Source of the DNA: Heterobilharzia americana
Taxonomy: Eukaryota; Platyhelminthes; Trematoda; Strigeidida; Schistosomatidae
Direction: 5' to 3'
Assembly (NCBI GenBank): GCA_944470555.2
Contig: OX104134.1
Coordinates: 68,504,678 to 68,568,677 of the forward strand
Length of the DNA stretch: 64,000 bases
Part shown: piece by piece, positions 38,101 through 51,534 of the stretch
Layout of the letters: every line of letters begins with the position of its first letter
How positions within the stretch are numbered: the stretch's first letter is position 1
Notes under the pieces: generated by a model
Seen by the model: only the letters and a program-made list of their open reading frames with translations
Database searches by the model: none
What the model was told of the DNA's origin: nothing
Program-made: the position numbers and the translations under genes

Positions 38101-41100
38101 ATATTAGTGAGCGGCCACGGTCACCAGATAGCTAATGGGTACACCAGTAGCTGCAGTGGAGTCACCAGAGGTAAATAACTGGTAATTCCCTATGATTTCT
38201 GCCACCTTCTCAACAAATACTACTTATATCCATTCTGATGTTCAACGCCCACCACAGTAGGATTGAAATCAAAAGACATAAACAGTGACTTCTGCAGAAG
38301 AGTTACGATGAAACATTCTAAGTCACAGTTGCTAATGTTATTTAACTCTTCTTGGTCTAAAATAACTAAGAAGGGTTCTAAAGCATGCTTATAAGTGTGA
38401 TTTGAAGTACATTGCCCCCAGAAAACAGTTAAAGGGAGAGATGTACACTGAATTGACCAAACGTGATGATTAGATCTTTAGTCACTGTTCAATTAACTGC
38501 CTACTAGAAAAACAAATCACATAAAAAGCCTCCTTTTAAAGTTTTGAAAGTTTTGGTAAGTTCCCTAATTACTCTGGACTAGGTGGGAGTTAAGGAACTC
38601 ACGATAAAAACTCGGATGATGTAAAAGGAATACCCTGCTACCGGTTTCTCTTCCCGACCTCCATTTCAGGGAAATTTTTTTCATTAAATTCCAAACATTA
38701 TTATCAAGACTTTTACAGGCTGAAGAGGCTACTACTACTTCAGTTTTGTCATTCAGCTGGTTTTGTTAAGACCAGATTTCAAGTTAGCCACGTTTGTCTT
38801 AATCGAATCTCCAAAATGCGTACAAACAATTTATGAGGAATATTGGTTCACGTATACTTTCGTAAAAATGACTACCCTGTATACTAAAGCGGAATTTGAA
38901 CAAAAAGAGGAAAATTAATGTATTGTACACAGTGAAAAGGGTTTCACCAAATATACAAATACATGTACAGTGTCAGAGGATTTACGCTGTCTAAGGTAAT
39001 AAGAAGTAGAACTAAGACAATAAGGCCAGTCAATAAGGTTTGAAATGGAAGGAGAATGATATCATCTTCACCTATGGAAATGCTTGAATACATTTCATGT
39101 TAATTCCACAGGTACTTAAAAGTTCTGTTACAAAATGAATTTGAATAGTCCTTAAGTTCTCTGTAACAAGTATCAGTAAGGGCAACACACCATACGAATT
39201 TGACAACAGTTACAAAGTTAAAATCACTAACATCTGTCTTTTAAGCTCGATACCATGCAATCATGAGAGTATAACAATTTCGGCACTTCTAACCTACAAG
39301 ATAAGTAATATATTAAGTTTGTAGCTTCAAAACACTAATTCAGTGTTGCAGAAATTTATCCCTGATGAAATGAATAGTATAATTAAACTCATTTTTGCAT
39401 ATAAACAATTATCTACAAGTTGTTCACAATGATAAGTACCAGATAAATAAAAATTTCACAATGTCTTGAAGTGGAAACTTCAATTAAAAGTTATTTTTAC
39501 TACTTACAGTAACTATTGAATAATGTTTTATATTCCACGATTCAAGTAGTTTTCCCGCTAAGGCTCTATAATATCTTAGTACCAAGCAGTTACACCGTTT
39601 ATAGTGAGTACATCTAATTATGAAACTTCTACAAAGGAGTCTTTCACAGGGGTTAACTACAGTCACCTGACAAGGAACATATTTCAGTACAGCGTCGTGT
39701 CATTCAGTCTGATGCTCATATGAAAAAGATGATTGTTATATTTTGACCAATATGATGATTCGACAGCTATATAGCTAATAGTCAGATCACAAATTCATTC
39801 ACTTCTCCCGTTTTCTTATCATCTCCAGTCTTACTGTTAGGCGTTGTAAGTTTAAGCATTTATGTTAATCAGGAAATGAAGACTGTGGTCAAAGCAGATG
39901 CTAAGGCCTAATATCAATTTCTGCAGTAACTAAACACATAACACTATCAAATTTCATTTATTAGGGAAAGTTCAGATGCATTTAACGAATTCCAAAGTTA
40001 ATTTGGTTGATCATCATAATTGAAAATAAACTTAAGCGTCTGCAGGATTCAAAATCAGCATTGTCTAATCAATCAGCTTCATTCCCGTCAAGGAATGTAG
40101 AGAACAGATGTCAACCCTCATATCACTTTCACTTCAAAATACAAGTCATCGTAAAAACAAAAAACAAGCAATTATTAATAGTTTATTTCTCTTAGTGCTG
40201 TTTAATCAGGTCACCTAGGTGTAATAATAAGGTTTATCTTTACCGTAAAGATCACAGACAGCTTTAATAATCCACTACAAAAATAGGCCTAAAAGTTTGA
40301 TTAAATCTAATTTCACCTTATGAATTTTGTCTATTGTCCAGTATTACTACGTTTATTTTATTATCCAGGTTGTGGACACATTGTAAAGAAATTTTTTCAT
40401 TACTAAGAATTCCTTTTCTACTCAAGAGTTTTATCAGTTTATGCTTGAAACGATTCTTCAGTTTTTTTTAGGGTTGCACAATATTTTCCTTACCAGGTTG
40501 AAGAGATTATTACTTGACTAATCTTATTGACTATATAATTTCAGTACATATTATTGACGTTTTAAGGTCATGCCCTTGAATCATTGTCTGTTTCAGGTTT
40601 ATTTCTTCATTCTATAAGTATAATTGCTAAACTGACAGGTCAGTTTGATTGTTCTCTAACTATTTGAATTGTTCACTAGTATATTTCGTTAATTTATGGC
40701 ACTTTTGTGTCAGAGGTCACACCTTATGATCTTACCTGAGTGGTTTCCATAAAAGGTTCTGTTAACACCACAGTTGTGTGGCAGTTGAAAAATTACTCAT
40801 CTATGCAATTTGAAAGGTACTTGAAAAGTGCTCATCCTATTTAAGATATACGGTTCCATGTAGGTCAGTCGAACAGATTCGGTTGGTCTGAACGATTTGG
40901 CTCTGGGAACTGAGTTTGTCCGGGTACACTGCTGATGAGGTATGCCACAATTCAGGAAAACGACCTTTCAGTGTTTAGACCACTCTTACCTGGCTGGCGA
41001 AATCTACAGATCAGGCTGGGGGGTTTCACACTACTCAGACTGCTCAGTAGTTTATTTCCCTAGGCATAATCGCCCTGTAGAACGATTTTAGAAAAATGTA

Positions 41101-44100
41101 ATAAATGCTAAATTTCGTTCATCTGAAGAATCAAAATATCGCTAAATAAAGCGGAATTTCATGCATTTGATTCTTCAGATAACTTTGGATAAAAAAAGGG
41201 AGAATGTTTAAAGAATCCACTTTACTTTTCACCAGAATTGCCAAATCGTTGGTCGGTGATTTCAATGAGAATTCTGTGTACTCTTCACTGACACAATTCT
41301 TAGTATACAATAAAGTAGAACTTATTTTTCGGAGAGAATGTATTGTTCTACTCATTTGAATGAACGTATACTATTGATTATGTGAAATGCATTCTGATTA
41401 GTTTTTATAAAAAAATGTTTGCTTAATAATTGGAAGGGAATACCTTGTTGAACATACGGATATATGTGACACAAGAGAACACGTTGTCACGTAAACTGAA
41501 CACAGTGACAGTCCTTTTAATAGCTTTATCCAGATCAGTCGGTTCGGTGTCTGTTTTAAAGTTCTCTTCGAAGCAGGTTAAAACAGCCATCATATAGCCT
41601 TGCACTTTAAGCAGCTCAAGACTGTCAATTTAGACTGTAGGGCTTCATGTAGAGAGCCACAGTTCGAAATCACCCATTTAAGAATTAAGCTAGGAGATAT
41701 TATTACTTTTCTTGCAACCTGTAGATGCAAACAGATTACATTTTTTTCTGCAAGTTTAGAACATGCTTTACATACACAAAAAAGTTGTAGCTAGTAAATG
41801 CTGTTGGAAGGGTAGTTTAGTTGAGCATTTTCCTATGTATTCTGGATTTTTTTCACCAGTCCCCTAAAGGTAGAATGTACATTCAAATTTCTTAAGATGA
41901 AAGATATTATCTTGATTTTGATAGCTATTCATCAATCTAGGTTTTTACACATCAAAATATACATGCTCCTTTGAAAAACATGAAACTACATTTAGCTAAT
42001 GAATCACTAACATTATCTTCATTGTTGTATGCTTCTGCTTGGCGATTATTGATAACTAAAACATAATGAATGAAGTACTGAATAGTCCGTTACAACTTAC
42101 CAAATAAATATATATAATCTTATTTCTTTAGGAATAGATGTAATCTTGCTGGTTATATTTTATTCATTTGTTTCAATAGACTTTATAACGTAAATAAAAT
42201 AGCATAGCAATTCTGGCATATTAAAATTCTCTTTTCATAGATAATGATGAAGTCAGGCAGCAAAACAATCACTTAATCGGGCTCTCTATTGATCCACCAA
42301 TCATCACCTATAAGGTGGATAAAACACCTAGTTAGTTTTTTGCATTCGTTAGCGTAGTAACTATGATCCTAACAACGCCGTTATCGGTGATTTCCAGGAA
42401 AAAGAAACTTTTTGTAATCTCATCCAATAACAATACTTCTGAGTGTCTCATGTTTTGGAATGAAACTATTTTCCTGTAATAAAATTGTGCCAGCGTTTTC
42501 TTCATTTAACTTTTCCACTAAATTAATTCACAGTGATTTCAAATCCATAATTCTGATCACCTTATTTCATTAATAATAAATTTGAGGTTTTCACACTTTA
42601 TAAATTATTTGTTTGCAGTTTTTCATTATTTTAACGAATTCGGTTTTTGAAAAAAGGATGATGACTGAATTTTACACTAACCCCTTGATTCATAGAAGAA
42701 GTTTATTCACCAGAACCCGGATTACCAGCCTGACTCTACGTTGGCTAAGCTGAGAGATACAGAGATACATATTTCAATTTTGCTTCAATCAGTGATAGTA
42801 TACGCGACTGTTATGTGATTGGCTGATATTTGACTAGCTATTCATTCATTATCACACTAGTTATTTGATCAGGTTTTTTCCCCTCAACTCAAATTGAACT
42901 GATTTAGTTGTTCGAACTAGTTCATTGCTCATTAGTTGTACGTAATTTTGACATGTGCCAGTCACCTGGATAGATATCTTACTTCATAAGGTAGAATACT
43001 GGCTTGACAACATAGAGTTTGCTAAATTACATTTTGACATCATTCACTGGGAGGCAGGTACATCCAACTGACGAATCCTAAACAGGAAGAAACGCACCTC
43101 CTGGATCACGCTGCTAGCCACTATTCGTCATTACTGATTCCAACGTGTTTAAAAAGACGAAACAAGATTTCTGTTTTTCTTGTTTTGATTTTCTAAGCAA
43201 GCTAAGATTATATTGAAATATACTCTTATAATTATTAAATCAAACACAGTTTTCGTTTAGTTTTGGCTAACAATGGAATTTATTGTTCACACTTCATTTT
43301 ATTTCAGACTCGTCAGTTTCGTGAACTATATTCCCAGTGAGTGCTGGTGTTTCCACCACTCATCATCCCTTCATGCACTAAAACGTTATCCATTAGATTA
43401 ATAAGTCATCTATCAGTGCATGCAGCAGATATGTAGAAAACGATCGATAAATTCCGCCTAGTTATTTGAACAACAGAAAATTATAAATTTTAAATGATAG
43501 AGTTTACTGAAAGTACATTTCGCATATCTTTATTCAAGTATCTTGAAATAACTTGTCTTAAAGTTCTTTTACATTCACTTTTTAACCTTTTTATGTTTAC
43601 TTCAAAAATAAGGTTTACGTATACAAGCTTAATAAGTCAGTTATTTCAGAAATTTAATGGTGATAGAACTCTTTAAAAACAATTTCATATTAAAATATTC
43701 AAGTAAATCGATGTTCTATTTCACTCATTTCTTAATATCCTATCGATACAAAACAGATTTCTTTGAGTAAACACTTTGAGAAGCTAAAATCTAGCTTTTT
43801 AAGTAAAATACATAAATGATGATGTTGATGAATGAACACTTCCACTTCAGACAAGTAAGTTTTACAAAATGACAAAAATATTTTTTGATTGGTTGACTAA
43901 TCAAGATGGATATCTGAAAACTGGATTCTAATTGCGAATGACTTAAAAGAGAAAATCATTTAAGACAGAAAATCTGCCCAAAAGTTTTAAAATCAAGGGG
44001 ATTTCTGTCGAAAATTATGCAAATAGACTGATAAGTGGTGAAATCTTTGACGAAGAAACTGCAATTGAATCGAGAAAAAGACCGTTGAAATTCCAAACGT

Positions 44101-47100
44101 TTGATACCCTATACAAATCTGAATAGCTGACTAAGAATAAATTTCGTAGCATACTTTGTTATTTGGTGCCTTTTCATCAGCTGCTTCTACGTTATTTATA
44201 GTCAATTAATGAAGCGATTAACGCTTAGAGTGGTTCATATTTTAAAATCCTTAATCCACTAGATAGGAGTCGGAGAGATTGAAGTGTAAGGTTAGAATAA
44301 GTTATTTAAGTATTGAGAAACTGAATGAGGGGATGGAAGGATAATTTAATATTTAACTGACTTGTCTAACTGATCATCACTCGTATTCTTCATTAGTTGC
44401 GTCTCAAAATGTAAGTATTTAGTCCCAACCCTGCACTTAAAACTTCCCCACTACGCTGGAATAAATTATTGACTTTTAATAATGAAGTATCTTAATCTTT
44501 ATTCGTTTCATTAATTAAGCATAAATAGCTTGGAAGCAGCTGACACAAAGGCTCCAAAATCCAGTGTGTGCTACAAAGTTTGTTTGCATCACTCTACACT
44601 ACTGAAAGACGTGAATAGTTAGCTACACACCATTCACATCGATAATTTTATTTTAGCTACTGAGAAATTAACCAGTCTGCATGATCATTTATTACAGTAA
44701 TCTTATTTTTTTGACAGAAGAAACATTCACATCTTTTTAGGTTCAGTGGACGTGAACCGTCGTGAGAAATGACTACGCAAAGTATACTATTATATTCAGT
44801 AGATAATCAGGCTTGGAAAAAGAAAAGTATATCAGAACTATATTTAATTTATAGTATGAATAGTGTGGTATTTCATTGAATCATTCCTACGTCAAATGAG
44901 ATGACTGGTGTTAATTCTGAAATAAAGTTCTTCAGTGGTAAAATTACTGAAAGCTGAAGATATTTCTAAAACATATTCTACTCTGGAAATGTCAGTAGTC
45001 ATGTCAAAAACTCTTTATCATTCCATTCATATTGATACAAAAATGAAACTAACAACTATTCATATTCAAGTTGATTAAGTGAGATAGCCTTGACTTGGTA
45101 GACTTGTATTATTGACACTGTGTGATGATTGAAGGTGAAATGGAAAATTGGCTGGCAGTTGCATTTAAATCATCGACCCAATATCAACTATTGATAAATT
45201 ATTTTTGATTAAATTTTTGAAGGAAATATAACTGAGTATTAATTATTTATTCAATTAAATACAAAATCTGTGTGTACTATTTTGTATACTACGTAGCTGA
45301 GCAAGGGTGAAAATTTCTTGTCTAAATGAGTGGTACATATTCATATTATATTGATCTTGGTGACTAGCAGTGCAATCGAGAATGCGCGTTTCTCTCTACT
45401 TTGGACTCGTCAGCTGGATGTACTTGCACTCAGGGAGTGATGTTGTTCCCACTGAGGCTCAAACCCAGTACCTTTCGCTCCAAACGCCAGGGCATTATCC
45501 ACCAAGCCACTGGGGTACGATACCCATTCCGATACTGCCGTATATTCATGATGGCTTAGTAGATAACACCCTGGCGTTTGAAGCGAAGGGTACTGAGTTT
45601 GAGCTTCAGTGAGAACAACACTCACTAGGGTGCAGGTAGATCCAGCTGACGAGTCCCAAATAGGACGAAAGGCGCATCCTGGATTCCTCTGCTAATTACC
45701 AAGACCAATATAGCATCACGAATATCCGGCAGTATCGAGGTATCCCCAAAGGAGCCCATCTGCCAACAGAGGTCGAGCAATTCAGCCCTGTATTGCATGG
45801 GTAATTACAAGTATCATTACAACTATAGATACAAGTAGACGTTAACGACTATTGTAAATGAAGAACTGTTATGGTTTCATGAATAAAGCTCAAACATGCT
45901 TGTTGATTAATCGAACTTGATCCATTAGCCTTAGTTGAGATTTGCATCCTACATAAATCCCTGGATTTGAGAGGTGAGCATATCTTGACTTATTGTTGGT
46001 GACTAACAGTAGGATTCAGTACACGCATTTTGTGCAACTTAAAAGTAATCAGCTAAATGCTAACTCTCTTTGAGATGCAAATGTATCTAACTAACAGGTT
46101 CTAAATCAATTGAGACACTTTATCTTGGACTCTACTGTTAGTGTCAAACAGAACAGAGGTGGAAATCATTTCTAACAACCAAGTGTTTATCGTACTTGCT
46201 CAGATCGAATCCATGAAAAGTCAGAGACATCGACAGCAGAACTCCAGTTTTATCTGTTTTTATATTTATCCGTTTTACAGTAGACTGAATGTGTTTAAGT
46301 CAGCTTTGTGATATGCAGCAGGACACTATTCCACTATGTGTTAAGAATAATTGAAATGACTTTAGGTTGTGATTATACTGTTTTGTTTTTAACTTACATA
46401 AAGTTCCTTAACACTTAATCAAAGCATTTGTCTACTAGGTTTTACAATACTTGAAATAAATGATACAACTAGATACAGCTCAACGATGAAATTCCAGCGT
46501 CGTGCTTTCGAAAATAAATTGTTTAGACTACAAATTTTGATCCGTTGAGAAACTTCATCAGAAGATTTCACGATACATATGATTGGGTAGGGAACACTTA
46601 CATTAGTAAGTAATGTTTGCTGAGTAGGCTGAAGTGATACAAACGCCACATACAGCCATTTTGCATACTGAGGTTGAGATCACTAGAGGTGTGTGCAGAC
46701 TGAATTTAAGTGACAGAGTTGAACTGCAGCTTTTGTGGTTGCTTTGTCTTTGGCATTCCTGGTGTCGAGCACTACACAGAAATCATACAGTCAAATGGGA
46801 GTAAATCGTATTATTCTCGCCATGAGGTTCGATTTTTCTGAAAATTTACTTCAATTCTGAAAGTTGCCAGTCCTTACAGTAAAGCGGCCAATTTTAGGGG
46901 ATTTACAGAAATCACGTGATAACCAGCTCGCTTTCAGACTTGTTAATGAGCTTTTTTACTGCTCCTACTATCAGTAGTACATGTTATGAATACTTTACCA
47001 TAGTGTTTTACTTGCATAAACAGAAAACGCCCAATAATAATGCAGTTAATTTTAATCTTTATTTTAGTTGTTAGACGCTTAGCTAAAGAGTATAATATCC

Positions 47101-50100
47101 CTGTAGTAAACCCTGGTGACTGTATACGCTGGATATTGAAAGACCCAAGTCATATGTATACATCATTGGCTAATCGTATTAGAGAACAGTTTAATCGAGG
47201 TGAAGCGATTTCAGATGAGCTGACAGCTGAAGCTATTCAAACACTCCTATTGAATGGTATTTACTTTACACGTGGGTAAGTTTAATAATTATATATACAT
47301 TGGATAGTGTACTACTCGTTTCTTTTTTTCTTTTCCCCTCGGTCTTACATAGAAAAATGACGAATTTACACTCACTACCTAACCAACAGCATTATTATAA
47401 TTACTACATTAGTTGTTATAAAGGAAAACTTCATCCAATACCACAGACTTATTAATTCCTGCTAAATAAATCTTTCAAGGTGACAGTAAGCTGAATATTC
47501 CAGTATTGGCTTGTTTATTGATAACTGTTGAACTTCCTTGTATCTACCTTCCCAATGAGCATCAGTTCAAAAAAGTTTTAAAGGGTACTTTCCTAAATGA
47601 CTTGATAATGGTAGATCAGAAATATTCGTTAGGCTTGTGAAAGGAAAATCTTCAGGTGTAGTTTTACAACTCGTATTCACGATAGGTTCATCTAAGCACA
47701 TGATATGAATCAATTAAATGCATTCGGAGCTCTACTAACCACGTCGTTTGAGTTGAACTTGATATCTAAAAAGGTTTCAAACAAAAATCTTGACACTTGA
47801 CGGTCTCCGTAGGTACCTTATCAAAGGATGACCAGTTACTTGATATCTAGTTAATGAAACACCAAAGGATGTTCTCATTACATTATTGTGGGAATTAGTG
47901 AGTGATTAGGGAAAACATTCGAAGAGTGTGGATATTCAGGTACTTTCACTATCGTTTAGTAGGACTATCGAATAAATATTATCCCTAGATGCGCATGCCA
48001 TTTTGTGTAAGCAGGACAAATCATTCAATGACATGGTAAACTGGTGTGTAATAATAATTCAAAAATTGGTGGAATAAAAATTTGACGAGAACTAGAGTAA
48101 AGAGAGTTTTTAAAGAAGTTTAACAGGCATAATTAGCTGCTCTCTGAACTCCTAAACTGATTATGGGAACCGTACTGCAAAAACGTGAGTTGGTTCACTG
48201 GGTACTTCTAGATTTAGCTTAAATATGACTACCTAAACAATCAGTCTAATTAACACAGTTTCATTCTTTTTTATTACGAAAGCAATCAGTCACTTGCTGC
48301 AATCATTTATCTTGCTTTTTATTTCATAGTTTATACGGCTCTTGCTATTTAGCTGAAATTATACTATTTTGGTATGACAACTGGAATAAGTGAATTTGTA
48401 GAGACTTGATTGTGGTGCTATTGTTGCTTCGATTTCACAAATCGTCAGAATTCCTAGATTCACTACGGATGAGCATGATTGTGGCCAGCAAACTGCATAG
48501 CTTGTAAGCACTTATGACAAAGACATAAAGGGGTGTAATAGGTGACTGAAGGAGTACCGAAGAGCAATATACTCCACAGTAAAAATGAATTTTATTTGTA
48601 GAAATGTATCATTAATATGAATGAAAAACCATTGACATCACAGATTTATCCTAACTGGTTTATTATTCTGTGAGGTCAGTGCCTATTGATCACAGTATTC
48701 CTCAGTCACTATAAGCGATACAACCTTCCTGCTACAATGATCTAATGGGTTGATGCACTTTTAGGCAGAAGTTAATTGAAACTAAAATGGAAAATCATCA
48801 GGGCGAAGGTACTACATTCATTAGATGTTTAAGAAGTACACAACCTCTTACAGATGTCAGAATCGACATCAGATAACATGAAACGTTCGTCATATTTAAC
48901 TAACTTGCTACTTCAAAACATGATTGCATTGCAGACACTGAAAATGACGATGGAGACAAGAATGCCACACGAAAGCATATGCTAATACCTATTAGACGAA
49001 ACCTACGTAAGACTTAGAGTTTAAGTTGATAAATTAGTAAATCATTCAGTATTTTAAACGTATTGCTCTTCTCAAGGTGGTGGTCATCATAGATTGACGT
49101 CAGGTGAGGAACTATTGAAAACCCGAGAGCACTGCACAGCTGTTTCGTCCTGGCATGAGACTCCTCAAGTGTATGAACCCATAAGGGAGTGAACACAGAA
49201 CGCAAATCCTTGGACCTAAGAAACCTATGTCAACGTGACTAAAATAAGATTGGCGCAGACTTTGGTCTGTTACTGGGGAGTAACCAATGTTATGTTTTTT
49301 ATTCCTAAATGCTGGCTGACTTCTATCAATCATTTTGTAACATGGTCATTAAGATAGGAGATTTGGGATCACCACCAAACTATAAAATGATGAATATTCA
49401 AGCAATATCGAGGGATCCACATAAGAGCCCATATGCCCACAGTAGTCAATCGCTTCAAACATCATGGTGCTAACCACTCGGTCGGTGTGACACGAATGGG
49501 ACTTCTTGTGCAACGAGTATCGTTAATGTTATTTATTGATAAGTGTAATTTCCCATTTTTATACCGTATCTAGTCGATTAATTATTGTAGGCATGTGGGC
49601 CCTTATATGGATGCCTCGATATTGCCCGAATATTCATCATTTTATAATTTGATGGTTGGGGCTAACAACCACCAACCATGAGTAAAAAATAAAGTTAAAG
49701 GTTCTCTAAGTTTACAATGAATGTCCATTTCTGTTCAACACTAAAATGTACAAAGAAATCGATCACACAGTGACTGGATCCCCATTAAACTCTTTATTTA
49801 CTGATATATTCTTAGCGAAATTGGAAAACAAACCGTTCAGCATTACTAACATGGATTTGTATTGTCAATGTATGGAGGACACATTCTCGGTCCTTAGCGA
49901 CTTCAATGGCTTCTTTTTAGGAATTCATTTTAAGCACAAAGACAGAAGAGAAACTCTCTTCACTTCCTTGACATCTAGCTGCCAAGAAAAGACAACTGAA
50001 GAACAATATACATACTTCCTTAGCTTTATACCTGTGAAGTAAAAAAGAAATGTGATTAGATGTTTAGCATTTATAACAATGTTAGTCTGCCCCGTTGAGT

Positions 50101-51475
50101 GTACACAGAAAGAATTACAAGACCTTCAGGATATTACAAGAGAAAATGGATATCCTGAAAAGACTAGAAAACCAAACATCACTTTTCTTGTTCCCAAACA
50201 TGAACTGACAGAAACCCTTGTTTCTGAGTCTGTAATTAAAAGGGTACACCTTAAGTGAAACTGCCAAGACGTCTATCTTGAGTAGTAAGCAGAATATTCT
50301 ACTAAAAACCTTCATGCTTATCCTGTATTAGCCAATCACTGTTCATCACGAGACTAAAGGAAGCCTTATCTGGTTTGAGCTCATCATCATACACATATCA
50401 CGTCAACTGTTCCTGTGAAACAGTTTACATAGGGCATTGATTAGGAAAGTCTGTTTCAGTATACGAGAACATCAATCGGTTCGGTTTTCAAAAGAATGAG
50501 CTCAAACTAATTAGAAGTCTTATACTTGTGCATACAGTAGATACAGGACACTAAGTATATACTATCACAGAATTTACTGTTCTGAAGACTACCACCTGCC
50601 ACTCATACATACATTCTCCATTTAGCTGAAGTTGTGAAATGTAAAATCAACTAAGCCTGAACTTTGCGCTCAAAGAGAATTACTCTCACCCTATTAACCT
50701 TCTATCGGTTATCGACTAGATAACATTCGTTTTTCCTTACATTCCCCCTTTTCTCTGTATTTTCGTTTCGTTTCTAATTCTTAAAACAATTTTAACCAGA
50801 TATTCTTCTGCCTTTTCCCTTTTATTCTAGTAAACTACTGAGATTGTGCCTTGTGTTGCGTAATATAATTTCGTTCCGTATATACATATATCGATCAAGT
50901 TTGATCTTTGACCTAGTACTTGTCTGGAACATTCTATCGTTTGTTTTTATACATATTCATGAATGTGCTGCTATGAAAATGAGTCCTCGGAAAGATAATT
51001 GTCTTTGTTGTAACCTCCTTTTTTTTTTAATAACCGAATGGGGATTTTTTGTTACCTCTGAAATAATGTTGACATTTTTTCCACAGTCCACTCCATTTTT
51101 ACCCTTCTGGTAAATTATGTTCACCATGCAACCTTGAACTTTACTATCGATTCTCCTACCCCATGTTGAATACATTCGCTATGATTAATAAACAGTCATT
51201 TGACACTCATAATTTACAGTCAACTTATCACCTCGGTTGATGCAATTGTAAAAGTCACGCTATCATCCACAAAATTAAATCAATCTAGTCATAATTTCGC
51301 ATCCAATTCGAAATTCACTCGCCGCAAATTTAGCTATTACGATGTTAACAAGTATAATTTTATAAATGTAGGACCTGATGAAAAGTTATTGAAAAGAAAA
51401 TTCTTCCTTTATTTTGACTTTTACGATTTCGAAAATTAGGAAAAAAGACATCAGCGCAGAAGATCTTCCCGACGG

Positions 51476-51534
<59 letters not shown>

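Larger units (their letters stand above)
25102..47067 (+). other. large AK9 intron (about 22 kb) full of repeats
   Basis: No host exon was found. Contents: (AT)n at 26062-26135, LINE D/E inverted dimer (29205-34371), SINE fragment (35310-35450), gag-like remnant (37600-38140), inverted hammerhead SINE pairs at 42980-43410 and 45375-45800. Bases 26136-29200, 35451-37590, 38141-42970, 43411-45370 and 45801-47060 show no feature I can support; short open frames there have no recognisable signal. Confidence 0.65.

Noticed and set aside
40932..40975. CTGATGAGG followed by GGAAAACGACC, possible hammerhead
   Set aside because: No pairing stem II between the two motifs and no stem I; probably chance.
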